Shown piece by piece: positions 9,297-17,446 of a DNA stretch of 64,000 bases; position 1 is the stretch's first letter, and every line of letters begins with the position of its first letter. Source of the stretch: Chitinophagales bacterium (GTDB lineage Bacteria > Bacteroidota > Bacteroidia > Chitinophagales > Chitinophagaceae); NCBI GenBank assembly GCA_017303335.1, contig JAFLBK010000001.1, positions 5,001-69,000 on the forward strand, written 5' to 3'. Made by a program: the position numbers and the translations under genes. The notes under the pieces were generated by a model. That model was not told the DNA's origin. It did no database searches and saw nothing but the letters and a program-made list of their open reading frames with translations.

Positions 9297-9536
9297 ATGA
9301 AATACACTAAAGCAAGATTGACCTTTACCCCCGGAGCATTGCCATTCCTTCTGAAAGCATTTGGTCACTCTATGACAGAGAATGGAGTTATCTTAAATCC
9401 TACAGGAGAGATTGCCCTTACCCCAGAAGGTGAAGAACTCACTAAAGATAACTTTGGGGGATTTAAAAAAGGGTCTATTCAATTATTGAAAAAGGATTTA
9501 TTAACTGCGATTAAATTAACTGAAGGCAGTTATTAG
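9297..9536 (+). CDS. unknown 79-residue transposon cargo protein
   Basis: A small soluble protein I do not recognise. It has no Cys or His pair, no membrane segment and no HTH; the centre (TPEGEELTKDNFGGFKKGSI) is charged. An AAGAAGGAG sequence 6 bases before the ATG is a near-ideal Shine-Dalgarno site, unusual against the local background and consistent with foreign origin. A TAnnTTTG box and palindrome lie upstream. It ends 9 bases before the 277-residue gene and the two are surely one transcript. Could be the small partner of a two-component cargo (antitoxin or immunity type); nothing in the sequence proves it. Confidence 0.6.
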   Translation: MKYTKARLTFTPGALPFLLKAFGHSMTENGVILNPTGEIALTPEGEELTKDNFGGFKKGSIQLLKKDLLTAIKLTEGSY

Positions 9537-9545
9537 CAGATACCT

Positions 9546-10379
9546 ATGCCCAAACCTTCCAAGCCTTCGAAATCTAAGGTTATTGATGAAATTGCTAAAC
9601 ACGCTGCAAGGCGAGGGGTTTTTATTGTCTTAGATGGAGATAATAAATCAAAAGCGGCATTAGCTGACAAAAAATATCTTTTCGAGCCAGATGGCAAAAT
9701 TCTAACTATAGTACTTGATTCTTTGAATGCAGAGGAATCTGAAGCGGTATCTGAAATAGCACTTGAATATTTTGAAAAGCACGGGTTAATCTTAGATGCA
9801 GAGCAGGAGGCCGCGTTAGAAAACTATCAATCGTACGACTCTTTCAATCCATATACAGAGATATTAAATCTATTCCAAGGGAAAATTCCGAAAAACGATC
9901 TTAATGCTCTAAAAATGTCGCTATATATGCTGGTGCAAAGCGAAGAGGGGGTTAATGTAGATGAGATAAAAAAGCAAATAAAAGACAGATTTGGAAGTCG
10001 TGGCGTTTATATATCGAACTTATGTAAAGCCGGGTATTACGAAGGAATTTTTAGAGATCAATGTCTTAAACTATCGCCCGATAAGTTTACAGAATATTAT
10101 GAACTGAGAGTTGGAGAAGAATTGGCGGCATTATTTGTACATACTGGGTTAACTATAAATAGCATGGCTATTGCATTTATTGAAAAAGTGCAGGGATGTC
10201 TAAGAAATGATATTGGCAAATTTAGGGTCTTAGGGTTTGGGAGAAAAAATAAGGATTTAATTGAAGAGTTTAAGAGGAGAATTGAAGAATTTGATATTGA
10301 AACAGAGTTGAAATGGAAATTGATATTGAAAAGTCCACCCCCGCATGTTGGAATAGAATATGATATACTTCTACCTTAA
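9546..10379 (+). CDS. unknown 277-residue transposon cargo protein
   Basis: A soluble, charged protein that I cannot place in a family. The start is Lys/Pro/Ser rich (PKPSKPSKSK), followed by a mixed region about 15-95, then a helical middle with DEIKKQIKDRFGSRGVYISN that resembles a small winged-helix or HTH arrangement, and a C-terminal block with EEFKRRIEEFDIETELKWK. No nuclease, kinase or protease motif is visible. It follows the 79-residue gene by 9 bases and precedes a 48-residue frame by 11 bases, so the three form a cassette. Low G+C like the rest of the element. Confidence 0.6.
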   Translation: MPKPSKPSKSKVIDEIAKHAARRGVFIVLDGDNKSKAALADKKYLFEPDGKILTIVLDSLNAEESEAVSEIALEYFEKHGLILDAEQEAALENYQSYDSFNPYTEILNLFQGKIPKNDLNALKMSLYMLVQSEEGVNVDEIKKQIKDRFGSRGVYISNLCKAGYYEGIFRDQCLKLSPDKFTEYYELRVGEELAALFVHTGLTINSMAIAFIEKVQGCLRNDIGKFRVLGFGRKNKDLIEEFKRRIEEFDIETELKWKLILKSPPPHVGIEYDILLP

Positions 10380-10390
10380 AATAATAAGCT

Positions 10391-10537
10391 ATGTCAAAGA
10401 AAATTAAATCTATGGCAGAACTTACTCTGGGCTACGAAAAGTTCATTTCTAATAAGCATATAGCAGAAAAACCCCTACAATTATTTGAAAAAGTTTTGAA
10501 GAAAGCATCTAAGCCTAAACGACGTGGCTCAAAATAA
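10391..10537 (+). CDS. possible 48-residue cargo protein
   Basis: Short frame MSKKIKSMAELTLGYEKF... ending in KASKPKRRGSK. It starts 11 bases after the 277-residue gene, is strongly basic, and its last 23 bases overlap the end of the transposase gene on the other strand. Codon use and spacing fit a third cassette member, but the length allows chance. Upstream purines are weak as a ribosome site. Confidence 0.4.
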   Translation: MSKKIKSMAELTLGYEKFISNKHIAEKPLQLFEKVLKKASKPKRRGSK

Positions 10538-11414
10538 TTTCAAACATCGTATCCTGTTTATCCTTCTGCATTAATCTAAATGCAACTTCATCTACATATA
10601 ACTGCAAATACTGTGGGGAAACGCTAATATGAGTTCCGTATATGGTTCGGCGAAGTAAAGCCCAGGCCGATTCAATATTATTAGTGTGATATTTACCTTT
10701 CTTAAATTCTCTTATGGAATGATTTACTACCTCATGCTGCTTATAATGTAAACTCAATCCTTCGTACCCTGCATGGCTATCTGTAACAATAATTGATTCT
10801 TTTGCTACATTATTTTTTACTCTTTCTTTAAAGGTTTTATTATCTGTCATAACTTCAAATCTTACTTCGCCCTTATCTGAAACAAATCCCATTACACCAG
10901 TCTTGTTATCGAATTTAGTAAGGTCATCTGCTTTAATTTTCGCTCTTTGTTTGTGGCTCATTGTAACAAGCGATTGACCAAGATACACTTCATCTATTTG
11001 AACAGTTCCTGCAATCTTGCCTAAACTCCCCTTTTTTGCTTTTGTGTTGGCTATTAGTTTTTTGATTTGATGATTCATTCTAAGGGCCGTTGTATAACAT
11101 ATACTCAACATCCTTTCCAGTTCTTTAGCAGATACGCCGTTCCTTGTCGTTGTTTGCAGGAAAATAGCATAAAACCAGTGTATTAAAGGAACCCTGCACT
11201 TCTCAAATACAGTATCTTTTGTAGGGTAGATTTGATATGAGCAGCAAGGGCATTGGTAAGACCTTCTATTTTTCACCCTTGTAAATTCTTTTGTGCTTTC
11301 ACATTTAGGGCATACCAAGCCAGTAAATCTTAACTGGAATATTTTATGCAGGCAGGCATCATCATCGGGGTACATTTCCCGGAACTGATTAATAGTAAAT
11401 TTACTCTTTGCCAT
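10515..11414 (-). CDS. IS1595-family transposase
   Basis: A 299-residue transposase of the ISXO2-like DDE type. Zinc ribbon: Cys35, Cys38, Cys55 and Cys58 (VCPKC ... YQCPCC). Catalytic core: Asp141 in VQIDEVYLG, Asp212 in IVTDSHAGYEGL, and the NNIE box with Asn245-Asn246 and Glu248 in HTNNIESAW. Length and domain order match full-length family members, so it looks active. The gene lies in the middle of the AT-rich element, not at its edge; no separate inverted repeats were found immediately around it, so it most likely mobilises the whole 8.98-13.57 kb unit. Confidence 0.92.
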   Translation of the reverse strand: MAKSKFTINQFREMYPDDDACLHKIFQLRFTGLVCPKCESTKEFTRVKNRRSYQCPCCSYQIYPTKDTVFEKCRVPLIHWFYAIFLQTTTRNGVSAKELERMLSICYTTALRMNHQIKKLIANTKAKKGSLGKIAGTVQIDEVYLGQSLVTMSHKQRAKIKADDLTKFDNKTGVMGFVSDKGEVRFEVMTDNKTFKERVKNNVAKESIIVTDSHAGYEGLSLHYKQHEVVNHSIREFKKGKYHTNNIESAWALLRRTIYGTHISVSPQYLQLYVDEVAFRLMQKDKQDTMFEIILSHVV

Positions 11415-11423
11415 AATTCATAA

Positions 11424-11448
11424 CTACTAATTTTATATAAATTAGTAG
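11424..11448. promoter_or_regulatory. palindromic operator between transposase and fic (copy 1)
   Basis: Arms CTACTAATTT and AAATTAGTAG, perfect 10-5-10 palindrome with centre TATAT, starting 10 bases before the transposase ATG. Shares its left 15 bases with the copy at 11486. A repressor could control the transposase here. Confidence 0.5.
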
Positions 11449-11485
11449 CAATTTAGCAAGTAAATTTGGGTGCACCAAAAAAAAT

Positions 11486-11510
11486 CTACTAATTTTATAT
11501 CATTTAGTAT
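11486..11510. promoter_or_regulatory. palindromic operator between transposase and fic (copy 2)
   Basis: CTACTAATTTTATAT repeated from 11424-11438, followed by CATTTAGTAT, an imperfect right arm. It lies about 60 bases before the fic start, so the divergent genes may share one regulator. Confidence 0.45.
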
Positions 11511-11568
11511 TTATTTACTAGTTTTAGATAGATACTATATGGTAAAATAATTATTAAATAATTTAAAT

Positions 11569-12936
11569 ATGAAGCAGCCAGAGCCGCCACCCTCAATGCT
11601 TGAGGTTATTCAAAAATTAGGGCCTGACAAATTTGTAGAGTTGTTAAAGAATAAGGAAGTAGCCGACAAGCTGAATGAGGTAGACAAAGATTATCCGTAT
11701 TGGGAAACTTTTAAAAGAAAAGTGAAAGGGCTCGCTTTTGAGCCGGAAGCATTATGGGTTTATAATAAAGTTTCCCGGGGAAAGACTATTACAACCGTAA
11801 AAATTTCTGACTTATCAGGGTTCTCTTTTAAGTTTAATACTACAACAAAAATTATAAAACACTTACATGAATTTGATTTGCATTTGGGAGGGGCTTTAGA
11901 AGGAAGGTCAATTATTCCAACCGAAGATAAAAATAGGTATTTAATTAGTTCAATAATGGAGGAAGCAATAGCTTCAAGTCAATTGGAAGGTGCTGCAACT
12001 ACTAGAGAAATAGCAAAGGAAATGCTTAGAACTCAAAGAAAGCCCATAAATCATTCTGAAAAGATGATATTAAATAACTATCTCACAATAAAAAGGGTAT
12101 TAGAAATAAAAGACCAAAAGCTATCAAAGGAGTTAATACTACAAATACACTCACTAATATCAAAAGATACGCTAAAGAGTAAGGATAATGAAGGGAAATT
12201 CAGAAGCAATAATAAAGTAGATGTAGTAGATGAACTAACGGGGGAGATTTTTTATTCTCCTCCAAATTATGAACTCATAGAAAGTCTAATGGACAAATTT
12301 TGTGAGTTCGCAAACACTGAAAATGAGAAAGAATTTATTCATCCGATTATTAAGGGAATAATTATTCACTTCCTAATTGGTTATATACACCCGTTTGTTG
12401 ATGGAAATGGTAGAACTGCTAGAGCGCTATTTTATTGGTATCTATTATCCAAAGGATATTGGCTTGTAGAGTATATGGCAATTTCAAAAATAATTATTAG
12501 AGCCCCAGCGCAATATGCAAGAGCCTATTTATATACAGAACATGACGAAAACGATTTAACTTATTTTATTGACTACAATGTTAAATGCCTAGACCTAGCT
12601 GCTCAAAATTTGCAATCATATATTGAGAGAAAGGTTATGGAAAAAAGAAATTTATATCATTTACTACAATACGAAAGTGTAAATGAAAGGCAAGCTGAAA
12701 TACTAAGAAGTTTAATTATTGATAATCAAAAAGCATTTACAATAAATGAAATTCAAAATAAATTTGGCGTTGTTTACCAAACCGCAAGAACTGATCTTAT
12801 GGGGTTACAAGATTTAGGATATGTAAAAGAAAAAAAGTTTGGTAAAAAACTAATTTTCTTTAAGACTGATGATTTTGAAACAAAATTAAAATCTGTATTC
12901 AAACATGGGGAATACAGCGAGTTTGCTGAAAATTAA
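11569..12936 (+). CDS. Fic-domain protein (probable AMP transferase) with C-terminal winged helix
   Basis: A 455-residue Fic protein; the family mostly transfers AMP from ATP to Ser/Thr/Tyr of target proteins. The catalytic loop HPFVDGNGRTAR begins at His274 and is complete. Upstream, Ser136-Ser-Gln-Leu-Glu140-Gly fits the inhibitory motif (S/T)xxxE(G/N), so this is a class II Fic with its own N-terminal inhibitory helix. The last about 85 residues (ERQAEILRSLIIDN ... QTARTDLMGLQDLGYVKEK) form a winged helix suited to autoregulation. It diverges from the transposase gene across a region with repeated palindromes. Low G+C and location mark it as transposon cargo. Target unknown. Confidence 0.88.
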   Translation: MKQPEPPPSMLEVIQKLGPDKFVELLKNKEVADKLNEVDKDYPYWETFKRKVKGLAFEPEALWVYNKVSRGKTITTVKISDLSGFSFKFNTTTKIIKHLHEFDLHLGGALEGRSIIPTEDKNRYLISSIMEEAIASSQLEGAATTREIAKEMLRTQRKPINHSEKMILNNYLTIKRVLEIKDQKLSKELILQIHSLISKDTLKSKDNEGKFRSNNKVDVVDELTGEIFYSPPNYELIESLMDKFCEFANTENEKEFIHPIIKGIIIHFLIGYIHPFVDGNGRTARALFYWYLLSKGYWLVEYMAISKIIIRAPAQYARAYLYTEHDENDLTYFIDYNVKCLDLAAQNLQSYIERKVMEKRNLYHLLQYESVNERQAEILRSLIIDNQKAFTINEIQNKFGVVYQTARTDLMGLQDLGYVKEKKFGKKLIFFKTDDFETKLKSVFKHGEYSEFAEN

Positions 12937-12968
12937 TTAAATAAGCACCTAATATGTAGTCTAAGCTA

Positions 12969-13469
12969 TTATTTAAACTCTAGCATATCATCAGTGTATA
13001 ATAGGTCAAATCCTTCGAATTTGTGCTGTTCTTTTAAATGCCCTTGCTCATCCAGCCATTCGCTTTTAATCCAATACAATCCCCTTACGTTGCCTTTTGG
13101 CTGAACTAATTTCAGAATGTCGTGTCTGTTGAGGTTTCTAAGGGTTTCCCGGAAGTTTACATTTAGCCCTGTTATTTCGTGGTATTTATCCCTAACATCG
13201 GACAATTTACTTGCTACCCCCAAAATATCGAAGATTTTAATTGCTTGCACCTTTAAATCAGCCTTTCGGGGAAATGCTTGTGCATGTTGGGTTTCATCTG
13301 GTTCAATATGCTCTTTAATTGGTGCTGTTCCCTTATTCCCCCCAAAATTAAGGTTGCCATATTTTACCCTCTTAATTACCTTATCTATTTCGGCAATCCT
13401 ATCAGTTAACTCTCTTTTCTCTTTTGTCAGGCTATTAATAATCACCTGTACATCGCTGCTATATTCCAT
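12969..13469 (-). CDS. unknown coiled-coil/winged-helix-like protein
   Basis: About 166 residues, cytoplasmic. The N-terminal 35 residues (VIINSLTKEKRELTDRIAEI) form a clear coiled coil; a polar linker follows; the C-terminal half (KLSDVRDKYHEITG ... FRETLRNLNRHDILKLVQ) reads like a winged helix ending in GLYWIKSEWLDEQG. I prefer the ATG at 13467-13469 over a TTG two codons upstream. No family is recognised; a DNA-binding or accessory role for the transposon is possible. It runs convergent with fic, 32 bases apart, and is the last gene before the right inverted repeat. Confidence 0.6.
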   Translation of the reverse strand: MEYSSDVQVIINSLTKEKRELTDRIAEIDKVIKRVKYGNLNFGGNKGTAPIKEHIEPDETQHAQAFPRKADLKVQAIKIFDILGVASKLSDVRDKYHEITGLNVNFRETLRNLNRHDILKLVQPKGNVRGLYWIKSEWLDEQGHLKEQHKFEGFDLLYTDDMLEFK

Positions 13470-13553
13470 AATCAATGCTTTTGAAACACAAAGCTATTGA
13501 CTATTAATGCTATAAAATACAGCCCGAAATGTCTCAGGGGGTTTGAGGGAAAT

Positions 13554-13586
13554 TTGTGTCCTAACTGCATATATCCTACTATCTAC
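13554..13586 (-). repeat. right end of AT-rich transposon: inverted repeat plus direct repeat
   Basis: 13554-13574 read on the minus strand matches 8982-9002 at 17 of 21 bases. 13575-13586 is CCTACTATCTAC, identical to 8968-8979. The direct repeat contains the stop codon of the TPM gene ending at 13583. Confidence 0.75.
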
Positions 13587-14377
13587 CAGCTTCCGCTGGC
13601 GCCGCCGCCGCCGCCGCTTCCCCCACCAAAACCCCCGAAGCCGCCACCACCGCCGCTCCAGCCGCCGCCACCTCCACCACCACTCCAGCCGCCGCTGTTG
13701 CGGGTGAGGTTGCTGAGAATATTGCCGATCGTCCAGGCGGTATAACCACGGCGGCTCATAAACGATCCACCGCCGCCGCCGCCACTCAGCGCCAGGAAAA
13801 TAATAATGATAATGATGATGAATACAATGCGCAATACCGAACCGCCACTGCTCTTTTTGTGGTACCCGGCAGGCGCCTTGTATTCGCCTTTAACGGCCTG
13901 TATGATGGCGTCGGTACCTTCTTCAATGCCGCGGTAGTAATCCTCGCCTTTGAAGTTCGGAACAATGATGCCATCGATGATCTGTTTGCAGACAAGATCC
14001 GGGAGCGCCCCTTCCACGCCATAGCCCGTGCTGATATTCAATTTACGATCACCCCTGGCGATCAGCAGCACCACACCGTTGTTGTTCTCCTTCCCGCCCA
14101 CGCCCCAGGCACGTAATACCTTCAGGTTGTAATCGGCGATCTCGTTTCCATCGAGTGAATTGATAATCACAACCGCGATCTGGGTTGAGGTACTGTCGTC
14201 GAACGCCACCAGTTTTCTTTCGAGCGCCTGCTCCTGGTCGGGCGTAAGGGTGCCGGTGAAATCGTTTACGAGTTTCGTCGGTTTATAGGAAAGCAGTTTT
14301 TCAGCCGTCATGTTCTGCTGCGAAAACGAAACGGCTGAAACCAGCAACGCGATAAATATGGAAAGAAGTTTTTTCAT
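13583..14377 (-). CDS. TPM-domain (YgcG-like) membrane protein
   Basis: About 264 residues. Signal peptide MKKLLSIFIALLVSAVSFSQ, extracellular or periplasmic TPM domain (about 30-170; FTGTLTPDQEQALERKL, NNNGVVLLIARGDRKL, STGYGVEGALPD), a transmembrane helix (VLRIVFIIIIIIIFLAL), then a long Gly/Ser/Trp-rich tail. I start at the ATG at 14375-14377 because the signal peptide begins there; an upstream in-frame Met would add 21 residues overlapping the next gene. Last gene of the LemA-LemA-TPM-TPM operon; such proteins are linked to membrane stress and to photosystem repair in plants, but the bacterial role is unsettled. Its stop codon lies in the transposon's direct repeat and is intact. Confidence 0.88.
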   Translation of the reverse strand: MKKLLSIFIALLVSAVSFSQQNMTAEKLLSYKPTKLVNDFTGTLTPDQEQALERKLVAFDDSTSTQIAVVIINSLDGNEIADYNLKVLRAWGVGGKENNNGVVLLIARGDRKLNISTGYGVEGALPDLVCKQIIDGIIVPNFKGEDYYRGIEEGTDAIIQAVKGEYKAPAGYHKKSSGGSVLRIVFIIIIIIIFLALSGGGGGGSFMSRRGYTAWTIGNILSNLTRNSGGWSGGGGGGGWSGGGGGFGGFGGGSGGGGGASGSW

Positions 14378-14405
14378 TGGTCGGCCCGGTAAGGCGCTGT
14401 TTTTA

Positions 14406-14867
14406 TCAATGTCCGAAAACAATCTCGTCGGGCAATTCATTTTTATCTTCCGTGGGTATATAAGGAAATTTCTCTTTCAGGGTTTCTCCGACCTGCTTCA
14501 CACAATCGGCAATGCCGCCGGGGATATCGTCGCTTTTAAACCGGGCGATCATATTCTTTACCGCCTGGTTCCAGTATTCGGCTCCTGTTTTCTGGTAGAT
14601 CCCCTCATCGGCGAAGAGCGCCAGTTCGTGGTGTTTCATCGCCACGTACAGCAACACGGCATTCCGGTGATCGGTATTCTGCATCTTGAGTTTGTAGAAA
14701 ATATCCGCGGCCCGGTCGATCGCGTCCACATACGGATTCTTGCTTTCCACGTACACCCGCACTTCGCCACTCGTTTCCTTCTCGGCCATACGGATAGCCT
14801 GCACGATCTGTTCCTTCTCGGCCTTGTTGAAGAAATCTTTCTTTTTAATGAATGGAAACAATCTCAT
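14406..14867 (-). CDS. TPM-domain protein, short soluble form
   Basis: A 153-residue TPM-domain protein without signal peptide or membrane helix. Motifs: FFNKAEKEQIVQAIRMAEKE, TSGEVRVYVES, NAVLLYVAMKHHELALFADEG and ADCVKQVGETLKEKFPY, the usual order for the family. The start codon overlaps the stop of the upstream LemA gene by one base (ATGA arrangement), so translation is coupled. Together with two LemA proteins and a membrane-anchored TPM protein it makes the standard LemA/TPM module; the two TPM types probably act together at the membrane. Confidence 0.88.
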   Translation of the reverse strand: MRLFPFIKKKDFFNKAEKEQIVQAIRMAEKETSGEVRVYVESKNPYVDAIDRAADIFYKLKMQNTDHRNAVLLYVAMKHHELALFADEGIYQKTGAEYWNQAVKNMIARFKSDDIPGGIADCVKQVGETLKEKFPYIPTEDKNELPDEIVFGH

Positions 14868-15457
14868 CAGAATTTTATTTCGACGGGTTTTTCGGCCCCT
14901 GCGTCCGACTGGAATCCTTCTTTTACCTTAAAGCCCAGCATCCCGGCCACCAGTTTTGCCGGGAAAGCCCTGACAGCGTTGTTATAGCTGTTGATGGCCT
15001 CATTGAAATCCTGCCTGGCCACCTTGATCCTCCGTTCCGTTCCTTCGAGTTGTGTTTGCAAGCCGGCATAGGCGGCGGTGCCTTTTAAGGAAGGGTATTT
15101 CTCGATCTGGATGATCAGGTTATTGGTCGCAACCGCCAGTTCGTTCTGCACGCCGGATTGTTTTTGAACATCCCCGGCAGTAACATTGTCGCCACTGAAT
15201 GTAACGGAGGCCGCCTTGCTTCGGGCCTCAGCGATCTTTTCGAGGGTGGTTTGCTCAAAATCGGAAACTCCTTTCACCACGTTCACAATATTGGGAATGA
15301 GGTTCAGGCGGCGCTGATACGCGTTCTGCACCTCGTTCCACTGCAATTTTATCCGCTCCTCTTTCTTCACCAGGCTGTTGAAGGTTGTGATCAGGTATAC
15401 CACAACAATGGCTACAACCACACCGATGATCAGCCAGGAAGATTTCTGCTTGGTCAT
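14867..15457 (-). CDS. LemA family protein (membrane-anchored)
   Basis: 196 residues with one N-terminal membrane anchor (SWLIIGVVVAIVVVYLITTF) and a LemA helical-bundle domain. Conserved LemA features: LQWNEVQNAYQRRLNLIPNI, VKGVSDFEQTTLEKIAEARS and QDFNEAINSYNNAVRAFPAK, ending in GFKVKEGFQSDAGAEKPVEI. The N-terminus is typically outside the membrane in this family. It lies 5 bases after the first lemA copy and is its paralogue, probably from tandem duplication. Confidence 0.92.
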   Translation of the reverse strand: MTKQKSSWLIIGVVVAIVVVYLITTFNSLVKKEERIKLQWNEVQNAYQRRLNLIPNIVNVVKGVSDFEQTTLEKIAEARSKAASVTFSGDNVTAGDVQKQSGVQNELAVATNNLIIQIEKYPSLKGTAAYAGLQTQLEGTERRIKVARQDFNEAINSYNNAVRAFPAKLVAGMLGFKVKEGFQSDAGAEKPVEIKF

Positions 15458-15462
15458 GCGGA

Positions 15463-16047
15463 TCAGAATTTAACTTCGGGAGCTTTTTCAGCGCCTGCGT
15501 CGGCCTTGAATCCTTCTTTAGCATGGAAGCCGAACATACCTCCCAGGATATTCATCGGGAATGACCGCACTTTGGTATTGTATACATTAATGGCCTCGTT
15601 GAAGACCTTGCGGGAGTTTTTGATATTGTTCTCAATCCCTTCCAATTGCCCCTGCAATTGGGTAAAGTTCTGGGTCGCTTTTAAATCAGGATAATTTTCA
15701 ACCACGGCAAGCAGACGGCTCAAAGCGCCGCTCATCTGGCTCTGCGCTTCCTGGAATTTGGCGATATTCTCCGGAGTCAGCTGATCGGCCGTAAAATTCA
15801 CCGATGTCGCTTTCGACCGGGCTTCAACCAGTTTGGTCAGGGTTGTTTGTTCAAAATTGGCGGCCCCTTTTACGGTGTTAACAAGATTGCCAACCAGGTC
15901 TGAACGGTTCTGGTACTCTGTCTGAACATTGTTCCATGCCTTTTTCACGCTTTCATCCTGCTTTACAAGTCCATTATATCCGCTGCACCCCCAGAATCCG
16001 AGAATTACAAGTAGTCCAAGTACAACCAATAATCCGATGCGTTTCAT
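15463..16047 (-). CDS. LemA family protein (lipoprotein-like)
   Basis: 194 residues; first gene of the LemA/TPM operon. The N-terminus MKRIGLLVVLGLLVILGFWG is followed by CSGY, so the membrane anchor may be a lipid on that Cys rather than a helix, unlike the paralogue downstream. The domain shows KKAWNNVQTEYQNRSDLVGN, ANFEQTTLTKLVEARSKATS, and RKVFNEAINVYNTKVRSFPM. About half of the residues match the downstream LemA by eye. Function in envelope physiology is not settled. Confidence 0.92.
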   Translation of the reverse strand: MKRIGLLVVLGLLVILGFWGCSGYNGLVKQDESVKKAWNNVQTEYQNRSDLVGNLVNTVKGAANFEQTTLTKLVEARSKATSVNFTADQLTPENIAKFQEAQSQMSGALSRLLAVVENYPDLKATQNFTQLQGQLEGIENNIKNSRKVFNEAINVYNTKVRSFPMNILGGMFGFHAKEGFKADAGAEKAPEVKF

Positions 16048-16127
16048 GATGTTTTGTTTTAGTGTATATTAAAAATACTATTGTTTTTGTTATGGAGACG
16101 AATAAGCGGCTCAAACCTTTTAAATAC

Positions 16128-17345
16128 CTACTCTTTTATCGCGGCAATGCCCGGCAGCGATTTGCCTTCAAAATATTCGAGCATGGCGCCTCCCCCGGTA
16201 CTCACATAGCTAACTTTTTCGGCCAGACCGAATTTATTCACCGCCGCCACACTGTCGCCGCCACCCACCAGGCTGAAAGCGCCCTGGGCTGTGGCAGCGG
16301 CTACTGATTCGGCCACAGCCTTCGTACCTGCCTGGAACTTATCCATTTCAAATACGCCCATGGGCCCGTTCCAGAGCACGGTTTTGGATTTTCCGATCAC
16401 TTCGTTGAAGATACCGGTGGCCTTGGGACCGATGTCGAGTCCCATCCAACCGTCGGGAATGGCGTCACTGGGGCAGGTATTGGTATTGGCATCAGCCGCG
16501 AATTTGTCGGCGATCACCGAATCTTCCGGCAGGTGGATGCTGACATTCTTTTGCTTTGCCTGTTCCAGGATCTCCAGGGCCGTTTGCAAACGATCGTCTT
16601 CGCAAAGCGATGAGCCGATCTTTCCACCCCTGGCTTTCATGAATGTATATGCCATACCGCCGCCAATGATGATATCGGTGGCCCGCTGCAGCAGGTTTTC
16701 GATGATCAGTATCTTATCGGATACCTTGGCCCCGCCAATGATCGCCGTAAAGGGTTTTTCCGCTCCGTGAAGTACTTTCTCGGCGCTTATCACTTCACCT
16801 TCCATGAGCAAGCCAAACATCCGGTTGGCGGGTGTGAAGAATTTAGCGATCACGGCAGTAGAAGCATGGGCACGGTGGGCGGTGCCGAAGGCGTCGTTCA
16901 CATACACATCGCCCAGTTTACCCAGTTTTTCCGCAAAGGCTTCGTCACCTTTTTCTTCTTCTTTATAAAAGCGAAGGTTCTCCAGCAATAATACTTCCCC
17001 GCCCTTCAGCATGGAAGCCGTTAACCCCGCCTGCTCGCCGATGCAGTCATCCGCGAAGAATACCCGGGTTTGCCCTCCCAATCCTTCGACTCCGCTCAGG
17101 AGTTCATGAAGATGTTTCACCAGGTGCTTCAACGAGTATTTATCGGCAGGGCCTTCTTTCGGTCTGCCCAGGTGGCTCATGAGGATCACCGAGCCGCCAT
17201 CGCCCAATATCTTACGGAGTGTAGGCAAGGTGGCCCGCATGCGGGTGTCGTCGGTAATGTTGAAGCTGGCATCAAGGGGTACGTTGAAATCGACACGAAC
17301 CAGGGCCTTATGCCCGGCAAAATTGAAGTTGCTGAATTTGGACAT
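16128..17345 (-). CDS. pgk: phosphoglycerate kinase
   Basis: 405 residues, the glycolytic enzyme that makes ATP from 1,3-bisphosphoglycerate. N-terminal substrate domain has [18 protein letters not shown] and RAHASTAV; C-terminal nucleotide domain has [45 protein letters not shown] and the Gly-rich [14 protein letters not shown]. Length is normal. It follows gap with a 101-base gap containing a hairpin, the common gap-pgk order, so glycolytic steps 6 and 7 are encoded together. Confidence 0.97.
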   Translation of the reverse strand: MSKFSNFNFAGHKALVRVDFNVPLDASFNITDDTRMRATLPTLRKILGDGGSVILMSHLGRPKEGPADKYSLKHLVKHLHELLSGVEGLGGQTRVFFADDCIGEQAGLTASMLKGGEVLLLENLRFYKEEEKGDEAFAEKLGKLGDVYVNDAFGTAHRAHASTAVIAKFFTPANRMFGLLMEGEVISAEKVLHGAEKPFTAIIGGAKVSDKILIIENLLQRATDIIIGGGMAYTFMKARGGKIGSSLCEDDRLQTALEILEQAKQKNVSIHLPEDSVIADKFAADANTNTCPSDAIPDGWMGLDIGPKATGIFNEVIGKSKTVLWNGPMGVFEMDKFQAGTKAVAESVAAATAQGAFSLVGGGDSVAAVNKFGLAEKVSYVSTGGGAMLEYFEGKSLPGIAAIKE

Positions 17346-17366
17346 ACATAGATTTTAGAAATGAAA

Positions 17367-17425
17367 AACCGCAAAAACACAGGACGCAGGGTGAATGACC
17401 TCAGCGACCTTGCGTCTTTGCGGTT
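17367..17425 (-). repeat. inverted repeat between gap and pgk (possible terminator)
   Basis: Outer arms AACCGCAAA and TTTGCGGTT pair perfectly; inner parts GACGCAGGGT and ACCTTGCGTC pair with one or two mismatches. On the minus strand it follows gap and ends in TTTTTC, so it could terminate gap transcripts. CCGCAAAGACGCAAGG-like sequences recur in Bacteroidota intergenic DNA. Confidence 0.55.
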
Positions 17426-17446
17426 ATAAATATATTACTTAAACGA

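Larger units (their letters stand above)
8980..13574. mobile_element. IS1595-family compound transposon with cargo genes
   Basis: About 4.6 kb of AT-rich DNA in a G+C-balanced chromosome, bounded by 21-base imperfect inverted repeats (17/21) and an outside 12-base perfect direct repeat. It carries an IS1595-family transposase on the minus strand, a Fic protein, a 79/277/48-residue gene group and a 168-residue minus-strand gene. The insertion lies between two convergent genes, and the right direct repeat includes the stop codon of the TPM gene. IS1595-family elements with passenger genes are known; they are usually reported with 8-bp target duplications, so a 12-base repeat either includes four chance matches or marks a variant. 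The exact end is uncertain by about 2 bases because the inverted repeats are offset. Confidence 0.7.

Noticed and set aside
11470-11477. GGTGCACC near the transposase as an insertion-sequence end
   Set aside because: It is a lone 8-base palindrome; no inverted partner was found on the other side of the transposase gene.
13497-13745. Proline-rich frame on the plus strand
   Set aside because: It is the reverse reading of the Gly/Ser/Trp-rich tail of the TPM protein.
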